Positions 10,669 to 20,981 are shown, counted from the first letter of the stretch. The stretch: DNA of 64,000 bases from Jeotgalicoccus saudimassiliensis (GCF_000756715.1 NZ_CCSE01000001.1:1054001-1118000), one strand, 5' to 3'. Numbers and translations are program-made. Notes: generated by a model not told the origin, from the letters alone.

Positions 10669-11616
10669 TTATTCACTAAACTGGCCGATCGCCATGTATT
10701 TGTCATAACGCTGATCGACAAGTGCGTCGCCGTCCATCGGCACGAGTTCCGCCAGTGCGTCCTGAAGCACTTTATCGGTTTCGTTAAAGACGAATGTCTT
10801 ATCGTGGTGTGCGCCTCCGGCCGGCTCAACGATTGTGCCGTCGCTCACACCGAGTTCCAGCAGGTCCGCCGCCGTAATTTTCAGCGATTCCGCTGCAATT
10901 TCTTTCAGCGAAGCATCTTTAAACAGTATACTTGCCGCGCCTTCCGGTGAAATGACCGAGTAAGTTGCGTTTTCAAGCATATAAAGTTTGTTGCATACGC
11001 CGAGTGCGAGCGCGCCGCCTGAACCGCCTTCACCGATAACGATGCTGATTACAGGCACAGTGAGCCCTGCCATTTCAACAAGGTTGCGGGCGATCGATTC
11101 ACTCTGACCGCGTTCTTCCGCCGCTTTACCGGGGTATGCACCTTTCGTATCGATAAAGCATATTACCGGACGGTTGAATTTTTCCGCCTGTTTCATCAGA
11201 CGCAGTGCTTTTCTGTAGCCGTCAGGGTGCGCCATACCGAAGTTGCGCGCGATGTTGTCTTTCGTATCCATCCCGCGCTGGTTGCCGATAACAGTCACCG
11301 GACGGCCGCGGAACATCGCGATGCCGCCGATAATTGCATTATCGTCCGAGTATGCACGGTCGCCTTTAAACTCGATAAACTCATCGAATAAAGCTGCGAT
11401 ATATTCTTTTGAAGTCGGGCGTTTTATGTAGCGTGCAATTTCCACACGCTGCCACGGTGTCAGTTGTGAGTATACTTCTTCTTTTTTATCCTTCACTTTT
11501 CTCTCCAGAAAGCTGATTTCAGTCGTCAGATCCAGCTTGTTTTTATGGGCATATTTTTCAAGCTCTTTAATTTTATTTTCCAGTTCAGTAACCGGTTTTT
11601 CAAATTCAAATACCAT
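10669..11616 (-). CDS. accA: Acetyl-CoA carboxylase, carboxyltransferase alpha subunit
   Basis: A 315-residue subunit that, with AccD, transfers the carboxyl group from biotin to acetyl-CoA to form malonyl-CoA for fatty acid synthesis. Crotonase-like motifs include [16 protein letters not shown] and the oxyanion-region segment [12 protein letters not shown]. The N-terminal helical region (residues ~1-55, charged, [16 protein letters not shown]) is typical. Its ATG follows the accD stop after only two nucleotides, so the subunits are translationally coupled. Confidence 0.97.
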   Translation of the reverse strand: MVFEFEKPVTELENKIKELEKYAHKNKLDLTTEISFLERKVKDKKEEVYSQLTPWQRVEIARYIKRPTSKEYIAALFDEFIEFKGDRAYSDDNAIIGGIAMFRGRPVTVIGNQRGMDTKDNIARNFGMAHPDGYRKALRLMKQAEKFNRPVICFIDTKGAYPGKAAEERGQSESIARNLVEMAGLTVPVISIVIGEGGSGGALALGVCNKLYMLENATYSVISPEGAASILFKDASLKEIAAESLKITAADLLELGVSDGTIVEPAGGAHHDKTFVFNETDKVLQDALAELVPMDGDALVDQRYDKYMAIGQFSE

Positions 11617-11618
11617 AA

Positions 11619-12470
11619 TTACACAACCTCTTTATGCATCTTTAAAATCGTGCCTAAATAGCGTTTCATGTTCACTCTGTTGACGACATCATCAAGCTGC
11701 CCGTGCTTGAGTAAAAATTCCGCCGTCTGGAAATCATCCGGCAGTTTTTCCTTAATTGTTTCTTCGATGACGCGGCGTCCGGCAAACCCGATTAACGCGC
11801 CTGTTTCAGCCAGGTTAATATCACCGACAGAGGCGAATGATGCGGATACCCCGCCTGTCGTCGGGTTTGTCATGTACGCGATATATAATAATCCCGCTTT
11901 GCTGTGTCTTTCGATTGCCACGCTGACTTTTGCCATCTGCATTAACGATAAAATCCCTTCCTGCATGCGGGCACCGCCGCTTGCTGTGAAGACGATAACC
12001 GGCAGACGGTGTTCTGTCGCATACTGGAACGTACGTGCGAGTTTTTCACCCAGTGCCGAACCCATGCTTCCCATACGGAATCTCGGGTCCATAATTGCAA
12101 CGACTGCTTCATTGCCCATTATTTTACCATGTGAGACAATCAGCGCCTCTTCAAGGCCCGTCTTTTCCTTATCGGATTTAAGCTTCTCTTCGTAGTTCGG
12201 GAAGTTCAGCGGGTTTACAGATGTCACACTTGTAAACAGTTCCGTGCCGCTGTCGATATCGAGCAGTGCATCCATGCGGTCCGTGCTTATAATCGGCATG
12301 TGATGGTCGCAGTTTGAGCAGACGTTCAGACGTTTGTGCAGATCTTTCGAGTAAAGTATCTTTTTACAGCTCGGGCACTTCGTCATAATCGTTTCCTGTT
12401 TTTCAGTCCCGCTCTCTGATTTTTCATCACTTGCTTTTTTATTCAACTTAAAAAATATATCTTTTAACAT
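11619..12470 (-). CDS. accD: Acetyl-CoA carboxylase, carboxyltransferase beta subunit
   Basis: A 283-residue partner of AccA. A four-cysteine zinc ribbon is seen at Cys32, Cys35, Cys51 and Cys54 (CPSC...CSNC), followed by the crotonase-like fold with [11 protein letters not shown] and [14 protein letters not shown]. It lies 18 nt downstream of a GntR regulator and 2 nt upstream of accA. Start ATG at 12470 with GGGGTG upstream. Confidence 0.97.
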   Translation of the reverse strand: MLKDIFFKLNKKASDEKSESGTEKQETIMTKCPSCKKILYSKDLHKRLNVCSNCDHHMPIISTDRMDALLDIDSGTELFTSVTSVNPLNFPNYEEKLKSDKEKTGLEEALIVSHGKIMGNEAVVAIMDPRFRMGSMGSALGEKLARTFQYATEHRLPVIVFTASGGARMQEGILSLMQMAKVSVAIERHSKAGLLYIAYMTNPTTGGVSASFASVGDINLAETGALIGFAGRRVIEETIKEKLPDDFQTAEFLLKHGQLDDVVNRVNMKRYLGTILKMHKEVV

Positions 12471-12488
12471 TTTTACACCCCATAAAAG

Positions 12489-12911
12489 TTAATGTTCGTA
12501 TCCGTCCGCATATTTTTTCAGCAGTTTGTAAATCCGCTGCACGACCTGGTTATCACCTGATTCGACAGTCTGCATTCCGTCGAATTTATGCTCGTAGTAA
12601 TAATCGATCATATGCATCAGTTCAATTAACTCTTCGTATTGTTTGTCTGTACGGAGCAGGTATTTTGCTATCAATGTATAGAGCTGGTGGCTGTCAATGT
12701 TCGCAAGGTATGTACCTTCACCGCGCTTGACGTATATCACACCGATGAGTTCGAGCGCCCGGAGCGCTTCCCTCACACTCTGCCTGCTGACATTAAGACG
12801 TTCTTTCAAGTAGCGTTCGCTCGGAATTTTTTCGCCGATACCGATATTCTGGTCCTGGATAATTTTATTAATTTCTTCAAGTATCGTTTGAAGACCTTTT
12901 TTATTTTCCAT
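12489..12911 (-). CDS. Short GntR/FadR-family transcriptional regulator
   Basis: A 140-residue protein. Residues ~1-75 form a winged helix-turn-helix of GntR type (IPSERYLKERLNVSRQSVREALRALELIGVI, then the wing KRGEGTYLA). The C-terminal part is only about 65 residues and helical, shorter than the usual FadR/FCD ligand domain, so any effector pocket is reduced. It sits 3 nt after the malic enzyme stop and 18 nt before accD. By inference it controls this operon, perhaps linking it to acyl-CoA or carboxylate levels; the operator was not found. Confidence 0.85.
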   Translation of the reverse strand: MENKKGLQTILEEINKIIQDQNIGIGEKIPSERYLKERLNVSRQSVREALRALELIGVIYVKRGEGTYLANIDSHQLYTLIAKYLLRTDKQYEELIELMHMIDYYYEHKFDGMQTVESGDNQVVQRIYKLLKKYADGYEH

Positions 12912-12914
12912 GGC

Positions 12915-14150
12915 TTATCCGTTCAATTCGCTTATTAGTCTTTTAGTTTTGTCATATACATATCCGGGCTCTACCTTTCTGCGTGCCACACCTGTGCTCA
13001 TCGCCGCTTCCGCAACGCGTTCTGCAACAGTCGGGGCCACTTCCGGATGGAACGCATCCGGAATAACGTATTCGGCATCGAGCTCATCTTGTGTAACGAT
13101 CTCAGCTATTGCGAGTACCGCCGCCTTTTTCATCTCTTCATTGATGTGTGTCGACTGAACGTCAAGCGCACCTCTGAAAATCCCCGGGAACGCAAGTACG
13201 TTGTTGACCTGGTTCGGGAAATCGCTGCGGCCCGTGCCGACAACTTTCGCACCGGCAGCGATTGCTGTGTCCGGCATAATTTCAGGCGTCGGGTTAGCCA
13301 TCGCGAAAATGATCGGATCTTCATTCATCGAACGGACCATGTCTTCAGTCACCGCATTTTCAACCGATACACCGATAAACACATCGGCACCTTCAAGAAC
13401 GTCCTTCAGGCTGCCTGCCTTATTATCGATATTCGTAAATTTGGCAACTTCTTCCTTAATCGCGTTCATGCCCGCCGCGCGTCCTTCGTAAATCGCACCG
13501 CGCGAATCGCACATAATCATATCTTTCACGCCGAAGCTGTGAAGCAGTTTAACGATTGCAACACCTGCTGCACCCGCACCGTTCAGTACGACTTTTACAG
13601 CTGATAAAGTTTTGCCCGTTAATTTCACTGCATTAATCAGACCGGCAAGCGTCACGATAGCCGTACCGTGCTGGTCATCGTGGAAGACCGGAATGTCGGT
13701 TTCTTTTTTTAGTCTTTCTTCAATTTCAAAACATCTCGGCGCCGAAATATCCTCAAGATTAATTCCGCCGAAAACAGGAGTCATCAATTTAACTGTATTG
13801 ACGATTTCATCGACATCATTTGTTTTTAAAGCGATCGGGAATGAATCCACGCCTGCGAAACTTTTCAGCAGTGCGCTCTTGCCTTCCATAACCGGCAGAC
13901 TTGCTGCAGCACCGATGTTGCCGAGCCCGAGTACAGCCGAACCATCAGTCACTACACCGACAGTATTGCCTTTAATTGTATAATCAAATATTTTGCGTTC
14001 GTCCTCATAAATTTCTTTACACGGCTCAGCAACTCCCGGAGAGTATGCAAGGCTGAGCGCTTCTTTATCTTTTAATACTACTTTCGAATTTACGGAAAGC
14101 TTTCCCTGGTTTTCTTTGTGCAGTTCTAATGCATCGCTTTTTAAAGACAA
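12915..14150 (-). CDS. Malic enzyme (NADP-type, YtsJ-like)
   Basis: A 411-residue enzyme for oxidative decarboxylation of malate to pyruvate with NAD(P)H. Motifs are SLAYSPGVAEPC, VVTDGSAVLGLGNIGAAASLPVMEGKS (split family block around residues 65-90), the metal site HDDQHGTAIV and the nucleotide fold VVLNGAGAAGVAIV. Length fits the small bacterial type without a phosphotransacetylase domain. The start is a TTG at 14150 with AGGAGG 8 nt upstream. It is followed closely by the GntR regulator, accD and accA, so NADPH and malonyl-CoA supply are encoded together. Cofactor preference is inferred from YtsJ similarity. Confidence 0.93.
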   Translation of the reverse strand: MSLKSDALELHKENQGKLSVNSKVVLKDKEALSLAYSPGVAEPCKEIYEDERKIFDYTIKGNTVGVVTDGSAVLGLGNIGAAASLPVMEGKSALLKSFAGVDSFPIALKTNDVDEIVNTVKLMTPVFGGINLEDISAPRCFEIEERLKKETDIPVFHDDQHGTAIVTLAGLINAVKLTGKTLSAVKVVLNGAGAAGVAIVKLLHSFGVKDMIMCDSRGAIYEGRAAGMNAIKEEVAKFTNIDNKAGSLKDVLEGADVFIGVSVENAVTEDMVRSMNEDPIIFAMANPTPEIMPDTAIAAGAKVVGTGRSDFPNQVNNVLAFPGIFRGALDVQSTHINEEMKKAAVLAIAEIVTQDELDAEYVIPDAFHPEVAPTVAERVAEAAMSTGVARRKVEPGYVYDKTKRLISELNG

Positions 14151-14218
14151 AATCAGTTCCTCCTATTAGTGGTCATACCACGGTATATTATCATTATATT
14201 TTTTAATTTACAACAGAT

Positions 14219-17200
14219 TTACACAATTAACCTGATATTTTCAACATGGATTTTCGATATCAGTGTCCCGATTTCGCTGATTTTAATAAAACCGGCGATC
14301 TGCTTCGTGTTGAAATCGTGAACCGGCACGCCGCTGTCTGAAAGGAGTTCGTAAATTTCATCGATGTCCACATCTCTGATATATATTTTCTGTGTCTTTT
14401 CAATGTACGCACTGACATAGTCTTCCGGCTTGTACAGACGGTCGATAACGAGCTGAGGCCTGCCTTCCCGCATGCCGTAAGTCGCTTCTGCTGCCACAAT
14501 CGATTCTTTTAACATGGGGTGATATTTAAAATACTCTTTTGCGAACAGCACGCCGTCGATATTGGAATGCCCGTCACTCAATGTCAGAAAAGCCATGTTC
14601 TGGCCGGTCTTCTTCACTTTAATCGTGCGGAAATCTTCTATGTGAAGCAGATACGTGCCGTGTTTCCGCTTATGATGAATGAGCGAAAACGGAATGAACT
14701 CGAGTTCCTGATGTTTTAACAATACGGGATGCGTCGAAATATAAAACCCGAGCGCCTCCTTCTCCCCTTCAATCCTGTCGGTGCCATCCATTTCATCGGC
14801 GTGACGGTATTCCTTTTTAAGATTAAAACCGAGGGAGCTTAAAAACGAGTCGTGCTGATAACCGTCGCTCACCGTCGATAATATATCGGGAATGGTCTGC
14901 AGCATCGTTTTTCTGTTTTCCTTAAAGCTGTCGAGCGCACCTGAAATAATCAGACTGCGCAAAATCTTCTCGTTGAACTTAAAATCGGTACGGGAGACGA
15001 GATCGTAGATGTCCTTAAACGGTCCTTCCAGTTTACGCGCCTCTATAATTGCATCGTACAGCGGTTTTGAGACATTGTTTACCATAGAGAAGCCGAGACG
15101 GATGCCCTCATCCTGTGAGTTCTGCCAGACCGACGTATTAATATCCGGTGCACGGAGCGGAATGCGCATCATCTTCAGCTCGCTCAGGAGCTGGCTGATT
15201 TTTTCATCGTTACTTCTGTGATGCGTTAAAATAACCGCGTAAAAATGTGCGGGGTAATGCAGTTTCATAAAGGCCATCGTGTAAGCCACTTTACCGTATG
15301 CCACCGCGTGACTTTTAACGAAACCGTAGTCAGCGAATTCCATAATCAGGTCGAAGATGTTTTCAGCGAGCTCCGCCGTATAATTTTTCTTTACGGCGCC
15401 GTCTATAAAGTGCTGGCGTTCGTTCGTCAGTGCCGCACGATCTTTTTTACCCATGGCGCGGCGCAGAATGTCCGCTTCACCGTAACTGAAGCCGGCAATT
15501 TTACCGGCAATCTGCATAATCTGTTCCTGGTACACGATAACGCCGAATGTTTCTTTTAATATTCCTTCGAGATCCGGATGCGGATAGCGAATCGTTTCCG
15601 GATGTTCTTTTCTGTATATAAAGTTGTCGATTTCTTTCATCGGTCCCGGACGGTACAGCGCAAGTACCGCTGCCAGATCTTTCAGGCTTTCGGGTTCAAA
15701 CTTCTCAATCACACGTCTGATTCCTGCCGACTCGAGCTGGAATATACCGAGCGTCAGTCCTTTTGACAGCATCTTATAGACGCGTTTATCTTCTGTAATG
15801 CGTTCGAGTGAAAAGCTTTTGTCTATCCGTCTGATACTCTGCACCATGTAGCGGATCAGCGACAGGTTTTTCAGCCCGAGCAGGTCAATTTTTAACAGCC
15901 CGGCCGCTTCAACGTCTTTCATCGGCCACTGGCTCATCACATGGTCTTCTGAGAAAATAACAGGCACGCTGTTCGTAAGCGTTTCGCTGCTTAACAGAAG
16001 TCCCGCCGCGTGCGTTGACGTATGGCGCGGCAGCCCTTCAATTTTCAAGGTGATATCCATAAACGTTTTATACTTGTCGTCGGCTTCAAGCAGCGTCTTA
16101 AAGCGCTTCGTATTAAATGCATCCGACAGCGTCGCATTGACTTCATCCGGAACGAGGTTTGACAGGAGCTTCAATTCGTCGTCTGTAAACCCGAAGACCC
16201 GCCCCACATCGCGCGCGGCCATTTTGGCGCTCAGCGTTCCGTATGTAATAATGTTCGCCACCTGCATATCGCCGTACTGTTTAATTAAATACTCAACAAC
16301 TTCGTCGCGCCTTGAATCTTCAAAGTCGATATCGATATCCGGCATGCTGATACGTTCCGGGTTCAGGAAACGCTCAAACAGCAAATTATATTCGAGAGGA
16401 TCGACTTCCGTAATATTCAACAGGTACGATACGAGACTCGCACTGGACGATCCCCTGCCCGGTCCGACGTATATGCCGCTGGACTTGGCATAATTGACGA
16501 GGTCCTGAACAATCAGGAAATAATCCTCAAAGCCCATGTTCGTAATAATGCCGTATTCGAATTTCAGCCGTTCCATATAATCAGCCGGTGCATTAAACTG
16601 ACGCGCTTCAATGCGTTCCATTAACAGCTGCCATAAGTAGTCCTTCGAACTGATATTCTCCGGATTTTTAAACTTCGGCAGCGTGTGCTGCACCGACGGA
16701 ACCGGCACGCTGCACTTATTAATAACCACTTCGTTGTTGCTCAGATATTCCAATGCCGATTCCGGCACCATATTCCGTGTCTGAATACACGCATCGCCGT
16801 GCAGATTCTGCACACTGTCGATGCTGAGTTTCTGATTATCGCGAATGGCATTGAGCACCTTTAATGAACCGCGCTCGTCTGGATTTACGTAATGCGCGGC
16901 TTTTATAAATACTTTTTCGTATGCGCCGTCCGTGTCATGTGACAGGTATTTATCATCCTCAGGGATATTCAGCGCTGCAAGAATGTCCGGAGCATCGGAC
17001 GTTTTACCGATGGCGATACAGTTTTTCACTGTATCCTGCACGAATTTCAGCGGCGTGCGCGTCAGACTTCTGTACGACAGCATCGCGCTCGTCCGTACGA
17101 GTTCAAGGTAGCCCTGATGATTTTTCGCAAGCAGTACGAGCGGCACGCCGTTCATGCCGTCTTCGATAATAATTTCCATGCCCGGCACCGGTTTAATGCC

Positions 17201-17365
17201 GTATTCCGGCGCCAGTGCCATCAGACGGTAAACGGCGTGCATACGGTTTAAGTCCGTCACTGCCACGGCGTTCTGGCCGTCGCTTTTCAGCCTGTCGCAT
17301 AACCGTTCCAGCGTAATATTTGAATTTAAAAAATCAAATGAGCTGTGCACATTTAAATTAAGCAT
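14219..17365 (-). CDS. dnaE: DNA polymerase III alpha subunit, DnaE
   Basis: A 1048-residue replicative polymerase of the DnaE type used in Firmicutes beside PolC. A PHP domain starts at residue 1 (HSSFDFLNS). The nucleotide-binding motif GPGRGSSS is at 301-308 and catalytic aspartates lie in PDIDIDFEDSRR at 342-353. A helix-hairpin-helix and OB-fold follow toward the C-terminus. Length and lack of a 3'-5' exonuclease insertion separate it from PolC. The ATG at 17365 lies 15 nt after nrnA, so nrnA-dnaE is a probable unit, as in other staphylococci. Confidence 0.96.
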   Translation of the reverse strand: MLNLNVHSSFDFLNSNITLERLCDRLKSDGQNAVAVTDLNRMHAVYRLMALAPEYGIKPVPGMEIIIEDGMNGVPLVLLAKNHQGYLELVRTSAMLSYRSLTRTPLKFVQDTVKNCIAIGKTSDAPDILAALNIPEDDKYLSHDTDGAYEKVFIKAAHYVNPDERGSLKVLNAIRDNQKLSIDSVQNLHGDACIQTRNMVPESALEYLSNNEVVINKCSVPVPSVQHTLPKFKNPENISSKDYLWQLLMERIEARQFNAPADYMERLKFEYGIITNMGFEDYFLIVQDLVNYAKSSGIYVGPGRGSSSASLVSYLLNITEVDPLEYNLLFERFLNPERISMPDIDIDFEDSRRDEVVEYLIKQYGDMQVANIITYGTLSAKMAARDVGRVFGFTDDELKLLSNLVPDEVNATLSDAFNTKRFKTLLEADDKYKTFMDITLKIEGLPRHTSTHAAGLLLSSETLTNSVPVIFSEDHVMSQWPMKDVEAAGLLKIDLLGLKNLSLIRYMVQSIRRIDKSFSLERITEDKRVYKMLSKGLTLGIFQLESAGIRRVIEKFEPESLKDLAAVLALYRPGPMKEIDNFIYRKEHPETIRYPHPDLEGILKETFGVIVYQEQIMQIAGKIAGFSYGEADILRRAMGKKDRAALTNERQHFIDGAVKKNYTAELAENIFDLIMEFADYGFVKSHAVAYGKVAYTMAFMKLHYPAHFYAVILTHHRSNDEKISQLLSELKMMRIPLRAPDINTSVWQNSQDEGIRLGFSMVNNVSKPLYDAIIEARKLEGPFKDIYDLVSRTDFKFNEKILRSLIISGALDSFKENRKTMLQTIPDILSTVSDGYQHDSFLSSLGFNLKKEYRHADEMDGTDRIEGEKEALGFYISTHPVLLKHQELEFIPFSLIHHKRKHGTYLLHIEDFRTIKVKKTGQNMAFLTLSDGHSNIDGVLFAKEYFKYHPMLKESIVAAEATYGMREGRPQLVIDRLYKPEDYVSAYIEKTQKIYIRDVDIDEIYELLSDSGVPVHDFNTKQIAGFIKISEIGTLISKIHVENIRLIV

Positions 17366-17380
17366 TTATACACCTACTCG

Positions 17381-18337
17381 TTACAGTTTTTCTTCTATTT
17401 TTTCAATCAGTTCATCAAGCATATCCATGTCTTTTACGCGGACACCGGACGCGAGCGGATGGCCCCCGCCGTCAAACATCGCTGCAACGTCGTTGATGAC
17501 CACTTCTTTCGAACGGAGTCTGACGCGGATTTCACCGTCGCCTTCCAGCGCGATAAACCACACTTTCACATCTTCAATTTCCCTGAAGATATTGACGTCA
17601 AGACCCGCTTCGCTGACGCTCAGTTCATAATCCGCCATGACCGATTTCGGCACGTATACGTATGCGATGCCTGAATCCGTAAAGACTGCGTTATGAATTA
17701 AGTAGCCTTTGTATTTAAATTTATTTCTCGATGATTTATGCATCTGATTATTTAAGTCCGCTGCATCGAAGTGATATTCTTTCAACTTCGATGCCACCGC
17801 GTGTGTCAGCTGACTCGTATTGTTGTACAGGAAGCGCCCTGTGTCGCCGACAATTCCCATATAAAACAGCGCTGCGGCCTCGTCGTTCATCGCCGAGCTG
17901 TCCCACATGCCGATTAACAGATAAATAAGCTCGCTCGCTGACGACACTTCCGTTTCAACAATCGATACGTCACCGTACTGTTCCACGTTCGGGTGATGGT
18001 CGATTTTAACGACTTTCTCCGCGTACTCGAGCGTGCCGTCGATACGTTCCTGATTGCCTGTATCCACGACGATTACGAGCGGACGCTCGATCGTCGACAC
18101 GCGGTCCATTTCGCCTAAAAAGCTGAGTGACGGTTCTTCGTGACCGAGTGCCGCGATTTTTTTATCCGGATACTTATTTCGTAAATACGCACGGAGACCA
18201 AGCTGTGCCCCGTATGCGTCGGGATCCGGTTTCTGGTGTCTTAAAATGACGATCTCCTCGTGAGATTCAATCAGTTCAAGTACGTCGCTGGCATATGTCT
18301 TTAAGTCTTTTAAATGTCCGGTTAATTTATTAAACAA
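17381..18337 (-). CDS. nrnA: Oligoribonuclease / pAp phosphatase, NrnA-like
   Basis: A 318-residue DHH-DHHA1 phosphoesterase that degrades very short RNA and dephosphorylates pAp in characterised relatives. Motifs are RHQKPDPDA (33-41), VVDTGN (90-95), DHHPN (113-117) and the DHHA1 substrate motif GGGHPLASG (290-298). The start is TTG at 18337, chosen because GAGGAG lies 8 nt upstream and no ATG fits. It is first in the unit with dnaE. Confidence 0.93.
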   Translation of the reverse strand: MFNKLTGHLKDLKTYASDVLELIESHEEIVILRHQKPDPDAYGAQLGLRAYLRNKYPDKKIAALGHEEPSLSFLGEMDRVSTIERPLVIVVDTGNQERIDGTLEYAEKVVKIDHHPNVEQYGDVSIVETEVSSASELIYLLIGMWDSSAMNDEAAALFYMGIVGDTGRFLYNNTSQLTHAVASKLKEYHFDAADLNNQMHKSSRNKFKYKGYLIHNAVFTDSGIAYVYVPKSVMADYELSVSEAGLDVNIFREIEDVKVWFIALEGDGEIRVRLRSKEVVINDVAAMFDGGGHPLASGVRVKDMDMLDELIEKIEEKL

Positions 18338-18413
18338 TGGCGAAACTCCTCAATATTAATTTACTTACATTCTTCAATCAATTATACTACATAAGAGATT
18401 GGAGTTGTAACGT

Positions 18414-18773
18414 ATGGAATTCTTATACACGTTTGCCGTGTCATTTCTTGTCACCGCAATTTTCGTCACTTTCCTGCTGTTTGTAGTTTACAAAGTAAGA
18501 AAAATCCGCACAGTCCGCGATGTCAGAGCTGCGTATTATGACAGTATTGCGAGAATATGGCTCGGTCTGTTTCTCGTCGCTTTCGGTTTAAACACTATGA
18601 TCCAGTTCCACACTCTTGTCGCTTATATTATCGGCGGTCTGTTCGTCCTTCTCGGCGGCTATCAGACTTACCACTTTAATAAAGCGAGAAAGTACTTCAA
18701 AGGCAATCTGCCGATTGAGGAACAGGCATGGCAGGAATTCGAAGCGAAAAAATCCAAGCGTAAAACACGCTGA
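18414..18773 (+). CDS. YtpI-like small membrane protein
   Basis: A 119-residue protein with three hydrophobic segments (about 5-27, 48-66, 70-90) and a basic tail ending KKSKRKTR. It resembles Bacillus YtpI, a conserved membrane protein of unknown function found beside nrnA and ytoI, and its neighbours here fit. ATG at 18414 with GGAG upstream. It is transcribed divergently from nrnA and converges on ytoI with only a shared terminator between. Confidence 0.75.
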   Translation: MEFLYTFAVSFLVTAIFVTFLLFVVYKVRKIRTVRDVRAAYYDSIARIWLGLFLVAFGLNTMIQFHTLVAYIIGGLFVLLGGYQTYHFNKARKYFKGNLPIEEQAWQEFEAKKSKRKTR

Positions 18774-18784
18774 CATTACATAAG

Positions 18785-18824
18785 AAAACCATCCTGCTGT
18801 AAATATACAGCAGGATGGTTTTTT
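18785..18824. terminator. Bidirectional terminator between ytpI-like and ytoI-like genes
   Basis: A near-perfect stem AAAACCATCCTGCTGT/ACAGCAGGATGGTTTT has T-runs on both strands. It occupies a short convergent gap that carries no repeat array. Confidence 0.9.
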
Positions 18825-20085
18825 ACTTTTCGTTGAAGTGCTGAATCATAAACGTCGCTTTCGAGTACGCCGTTCCCTGTACGTTCAGTACAATTTCAAG
18901 GCGGATAAACTGCTCGCCCCTGTCGATGATTTCACCTGTCAGCTCAATTTCCTGATAGAGCTGCACAATTTTAAAGTTCATGATGTTGTACGTGTCGATA
19001 TGGTAACTGTGAATGTGGTTTTCCTGCAGCACGACGAGAATCAGGCGTTCGGCGAGTCTCATAAAGTTTGCCTGTGATAATGAACCGAATTCATCGGCCA
19101 TAAACGGCATTACCCTTATATTAATCTTATTGCTGTCGATTTTAATTTCACGGTCGATCAGCTGATCCGTCGACATGCCGGACTTTAAGTTTCTGGAAGA
19201 GATATTTTTAAATACTTCCCTGCGGTGAACGATGCCGCGGTAGTCACCGGATTCCACAACCGGAATAATATTAAGCTGGTGCCAGCTCATTATCTGGCGG
19301 AGCGACAGAAGCGTCGTATCTTCTTCTGCGCTGTAATCCGGCAGCAGGTACGATGTGTAATTATCCTTTGTCATTTCATCCAGATACTTTGAGCGGATTG
19401 CCCCGACGAAACGGTTGCCGTTTAACAGAATCATATTTTTATCTTCCGGATGAATTTCGGTGCCTAGGTCGTTAATATCAATCGTATACTGTTCCTGCTT
19501 CACCATCAGGCTGCCCGCGGTCACAATATTTTGCGACAGCGACAGGCTGTATACTTCCCGGTGAATAATCGATGCACATGTAAATGAATCGTGTGTCGTC
19601 GAAATGACAGGCAGCTGCTTTTCTTTTGCGAGTTTCAAAATTTCCTCACCTGTGCCGAATCCGCCGGTAATAAGCAGGCCGACACCGTTTTCCAGCGCCT
19701 TCCGCTGTGACTTTTCTCTGTTACCGACGATTAACAGGCCGTTCGGCTCCAAATATTTCACGAGATCGTCCGTCTGCATAGCCCCGATCAATATTCGTGA
19801 GATTTCTTTATCGAGATAGTTGTCCCCTGCCAGTACAGTCCCCTGAATGACGCGGTTTACTTCTCTGAACATTATTTTACCGTGGCTTTTTACTTCGCGC
19901 TGCACGATACGGAACGTGCCGACGCGTTCAATCGTCTTAACGAGACCGTCCTGCTCCGCCTGTTTAATTGCGCGGTAACTCGTGCCGAGTGACACACCCA
20001 TATATCCTGAAATCTGTCTGACGGACAGACTGCTGCCTTCTCTTAAACCTCTTATGTATTTTAAAATATCTTCGTGTTTCGACAT
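18823..20085 (-). CDS. DRTGG/CBS/hotdog domain protein, YtoI-like
   Basis: About 420 residues with four parts in order: a helix-turn-helix (residues ~5-60, SVRQISGYMGVSLGTSYRAIK), a DRTGG domain (~70-185, VLAGDNYLDKEISRILIGAMQTDD and LLITGGFGTGEEI), two CBS repeats (~190-305) and a C-terminal thioesterase-like hotdog region (~310-420). CBS pairs usually bind adenine nucleotides and the HTH suggests DNA binding, but no regulon is known to me. A TTG at 20097 could extend it by four residues; the ATG at 20085 behind GGGTGA is preferred. Confidence 0.85.
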   Translation of the reverse strand: MSKHEDILKYIRGLREGSSLSVRQISGYMGVSLGTSYRAIKQAEQDGLVKTIERVGTFRIVQREVKSHGKIMFREVNRVIQGTVLAGDNYLDKEISRILIGAMQTDDLVKYLEPNGLLIVGNREKSQRKALENGVGLLITGGFGTGEEILKLAKEKQLPVISTTHDSFTCASIIHREVYSLSLSQNIVTAGSLMVKQEQYTIDINDLGTEIHPEDKNMILLNGNRFVGAIRSKYLDEMTKDNYTSYLLPDYSAEEDTTLLSLRQIMSWHQLNIIPVVESGDYRGIVHRREVFKNISSRNLKSGMSTDQLIDREIKIDSNKINIRVMPFMADEFGSLSQANFMRLAERLILVVLQENHIHSYHIDTYNIMNFKIVQLYQEIELTGEIIDRGEQFIRLEIVLNVQGTAYSKATFMIQHFNEK

Positions 20086-20150
20086 GTCTTCACCCAATTT
20101 CTATATTTCCAGTTAAATTTATCATAGCACGAATAATTGATGTTTATAAA

Positions 20151-20187
20151 AGAAAAATGGAAACTCCGCAGAGTGAGGAGTTTCCAT
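20151..20187 (-). terminator. Terminator after ytkL-like gene
   Basis: The stem ATGGAAACTCC/GGAGTTTCCAT is followed on the minus strand by TTTTTCTTTT. Confidence 0.85.
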
Positions 20188-20194
20188 CGTAATA

Positions 20195-20884
20195 TTATGA
20201 TAATTCCGCCGCTTCGCCAGGCTTCAGAATCTGGCACGTTGTATTGACTTTGTTTTTAAATTCTTCAGGGTCCTGTTTAATCGGCGGGAACGTATTGAAG
20301 TGTACCGGCACAACGACTGTCGGTTTAATTAATTCGTTAACCGCATACGCCGCATCGTCGATGCCCATCGTAAAGTGATCACCGATCGGAATGAAGCAGA
20401 TGTCGATTGGTCCGTTACGTTTCGCAATCAGCTCCATATCACCGAACAGGCCGGTATCACCGGTTACGTAAACTTTTTTCTCACCGAGCGTTAAAATTAA
20501 GCCCATCGGCTCACCTGTATAGTGCACCGTACCGTCATTGTCCGTAAAGCTTGAAGTATGGAACGCGTGTGTGAATTTTACTTTGCCGAATTCATACTCG
20601 CCTTCCCCGCCGACGTTCATGCCGACAGTGTTTTCAACACCCTGACTTTCAATATAGGCCGCGAGCTCAACAGGTGCAATTACCGTTGCATTGTTATTTT
20701 TTGCGATTTCAACCGTGTCGCCCACATGGTCATTGTGCCCGTGTGTTAGTATAATATAATCAGCTTTAACGTTATCCACTGTTAAGTCAGTTAAATCGTT
20801 GCCGTTAATAAACGGATCAATGATAACATCAGTATCATTATTGTTAAACGATAGTACAGCATGTCCATGATATTTTACAGTCAA
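20195..20884 (-). CDS. UPF0173 metallo-beta-lactamase-fold hydrolase (YtkL-like)
   Basis: A 229-residue protein of the metallo-beta-lactamase fold. The metal motif THGHNDHVGD is at about residues 47-56, with further ligands in AFHTSS, VTGDTG and PVHFNT. Length matches the UPF0173 family; the substrate is unknown. The start is taken as TTG at 20884, giving LTVKYHGHAVL, because GGAG lies 8 nt upstream; the GTG at 20893 overlaps that ribosome site. Single gene, divergent from the unknown gene at 20982. Confidence 0.88.
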   Translation of the reverse strand: MTVKYHGHAVLSFNNNDTDVIIDPFINGNDLTDLTVDNVKADYIILTHGHNDHVGDTVEIAKNNNATVIAPVELAAYIESQGVENTVGMNVGGEGEYEFGKVKFTHAFHTSSFTDNDGTVHYTGEPMGLILTLGEKKVYVTGDTGLFGDMELIAKRNGPIDICFIPIGDHFTMGIDDAAYAVNELIKPTVVVPVHFNTFPPIKQDPEEFKNKVNTTCQILKPGEAAELS

Positions 20885-20981
20885 AATTACCACTCCTGTT
20901 TAAGTTATTAATAATAGTCTATTCCCTGAAAAACTTTTTAATAATCATTAATACGATATTTATATATAAGGAGATAAACCG

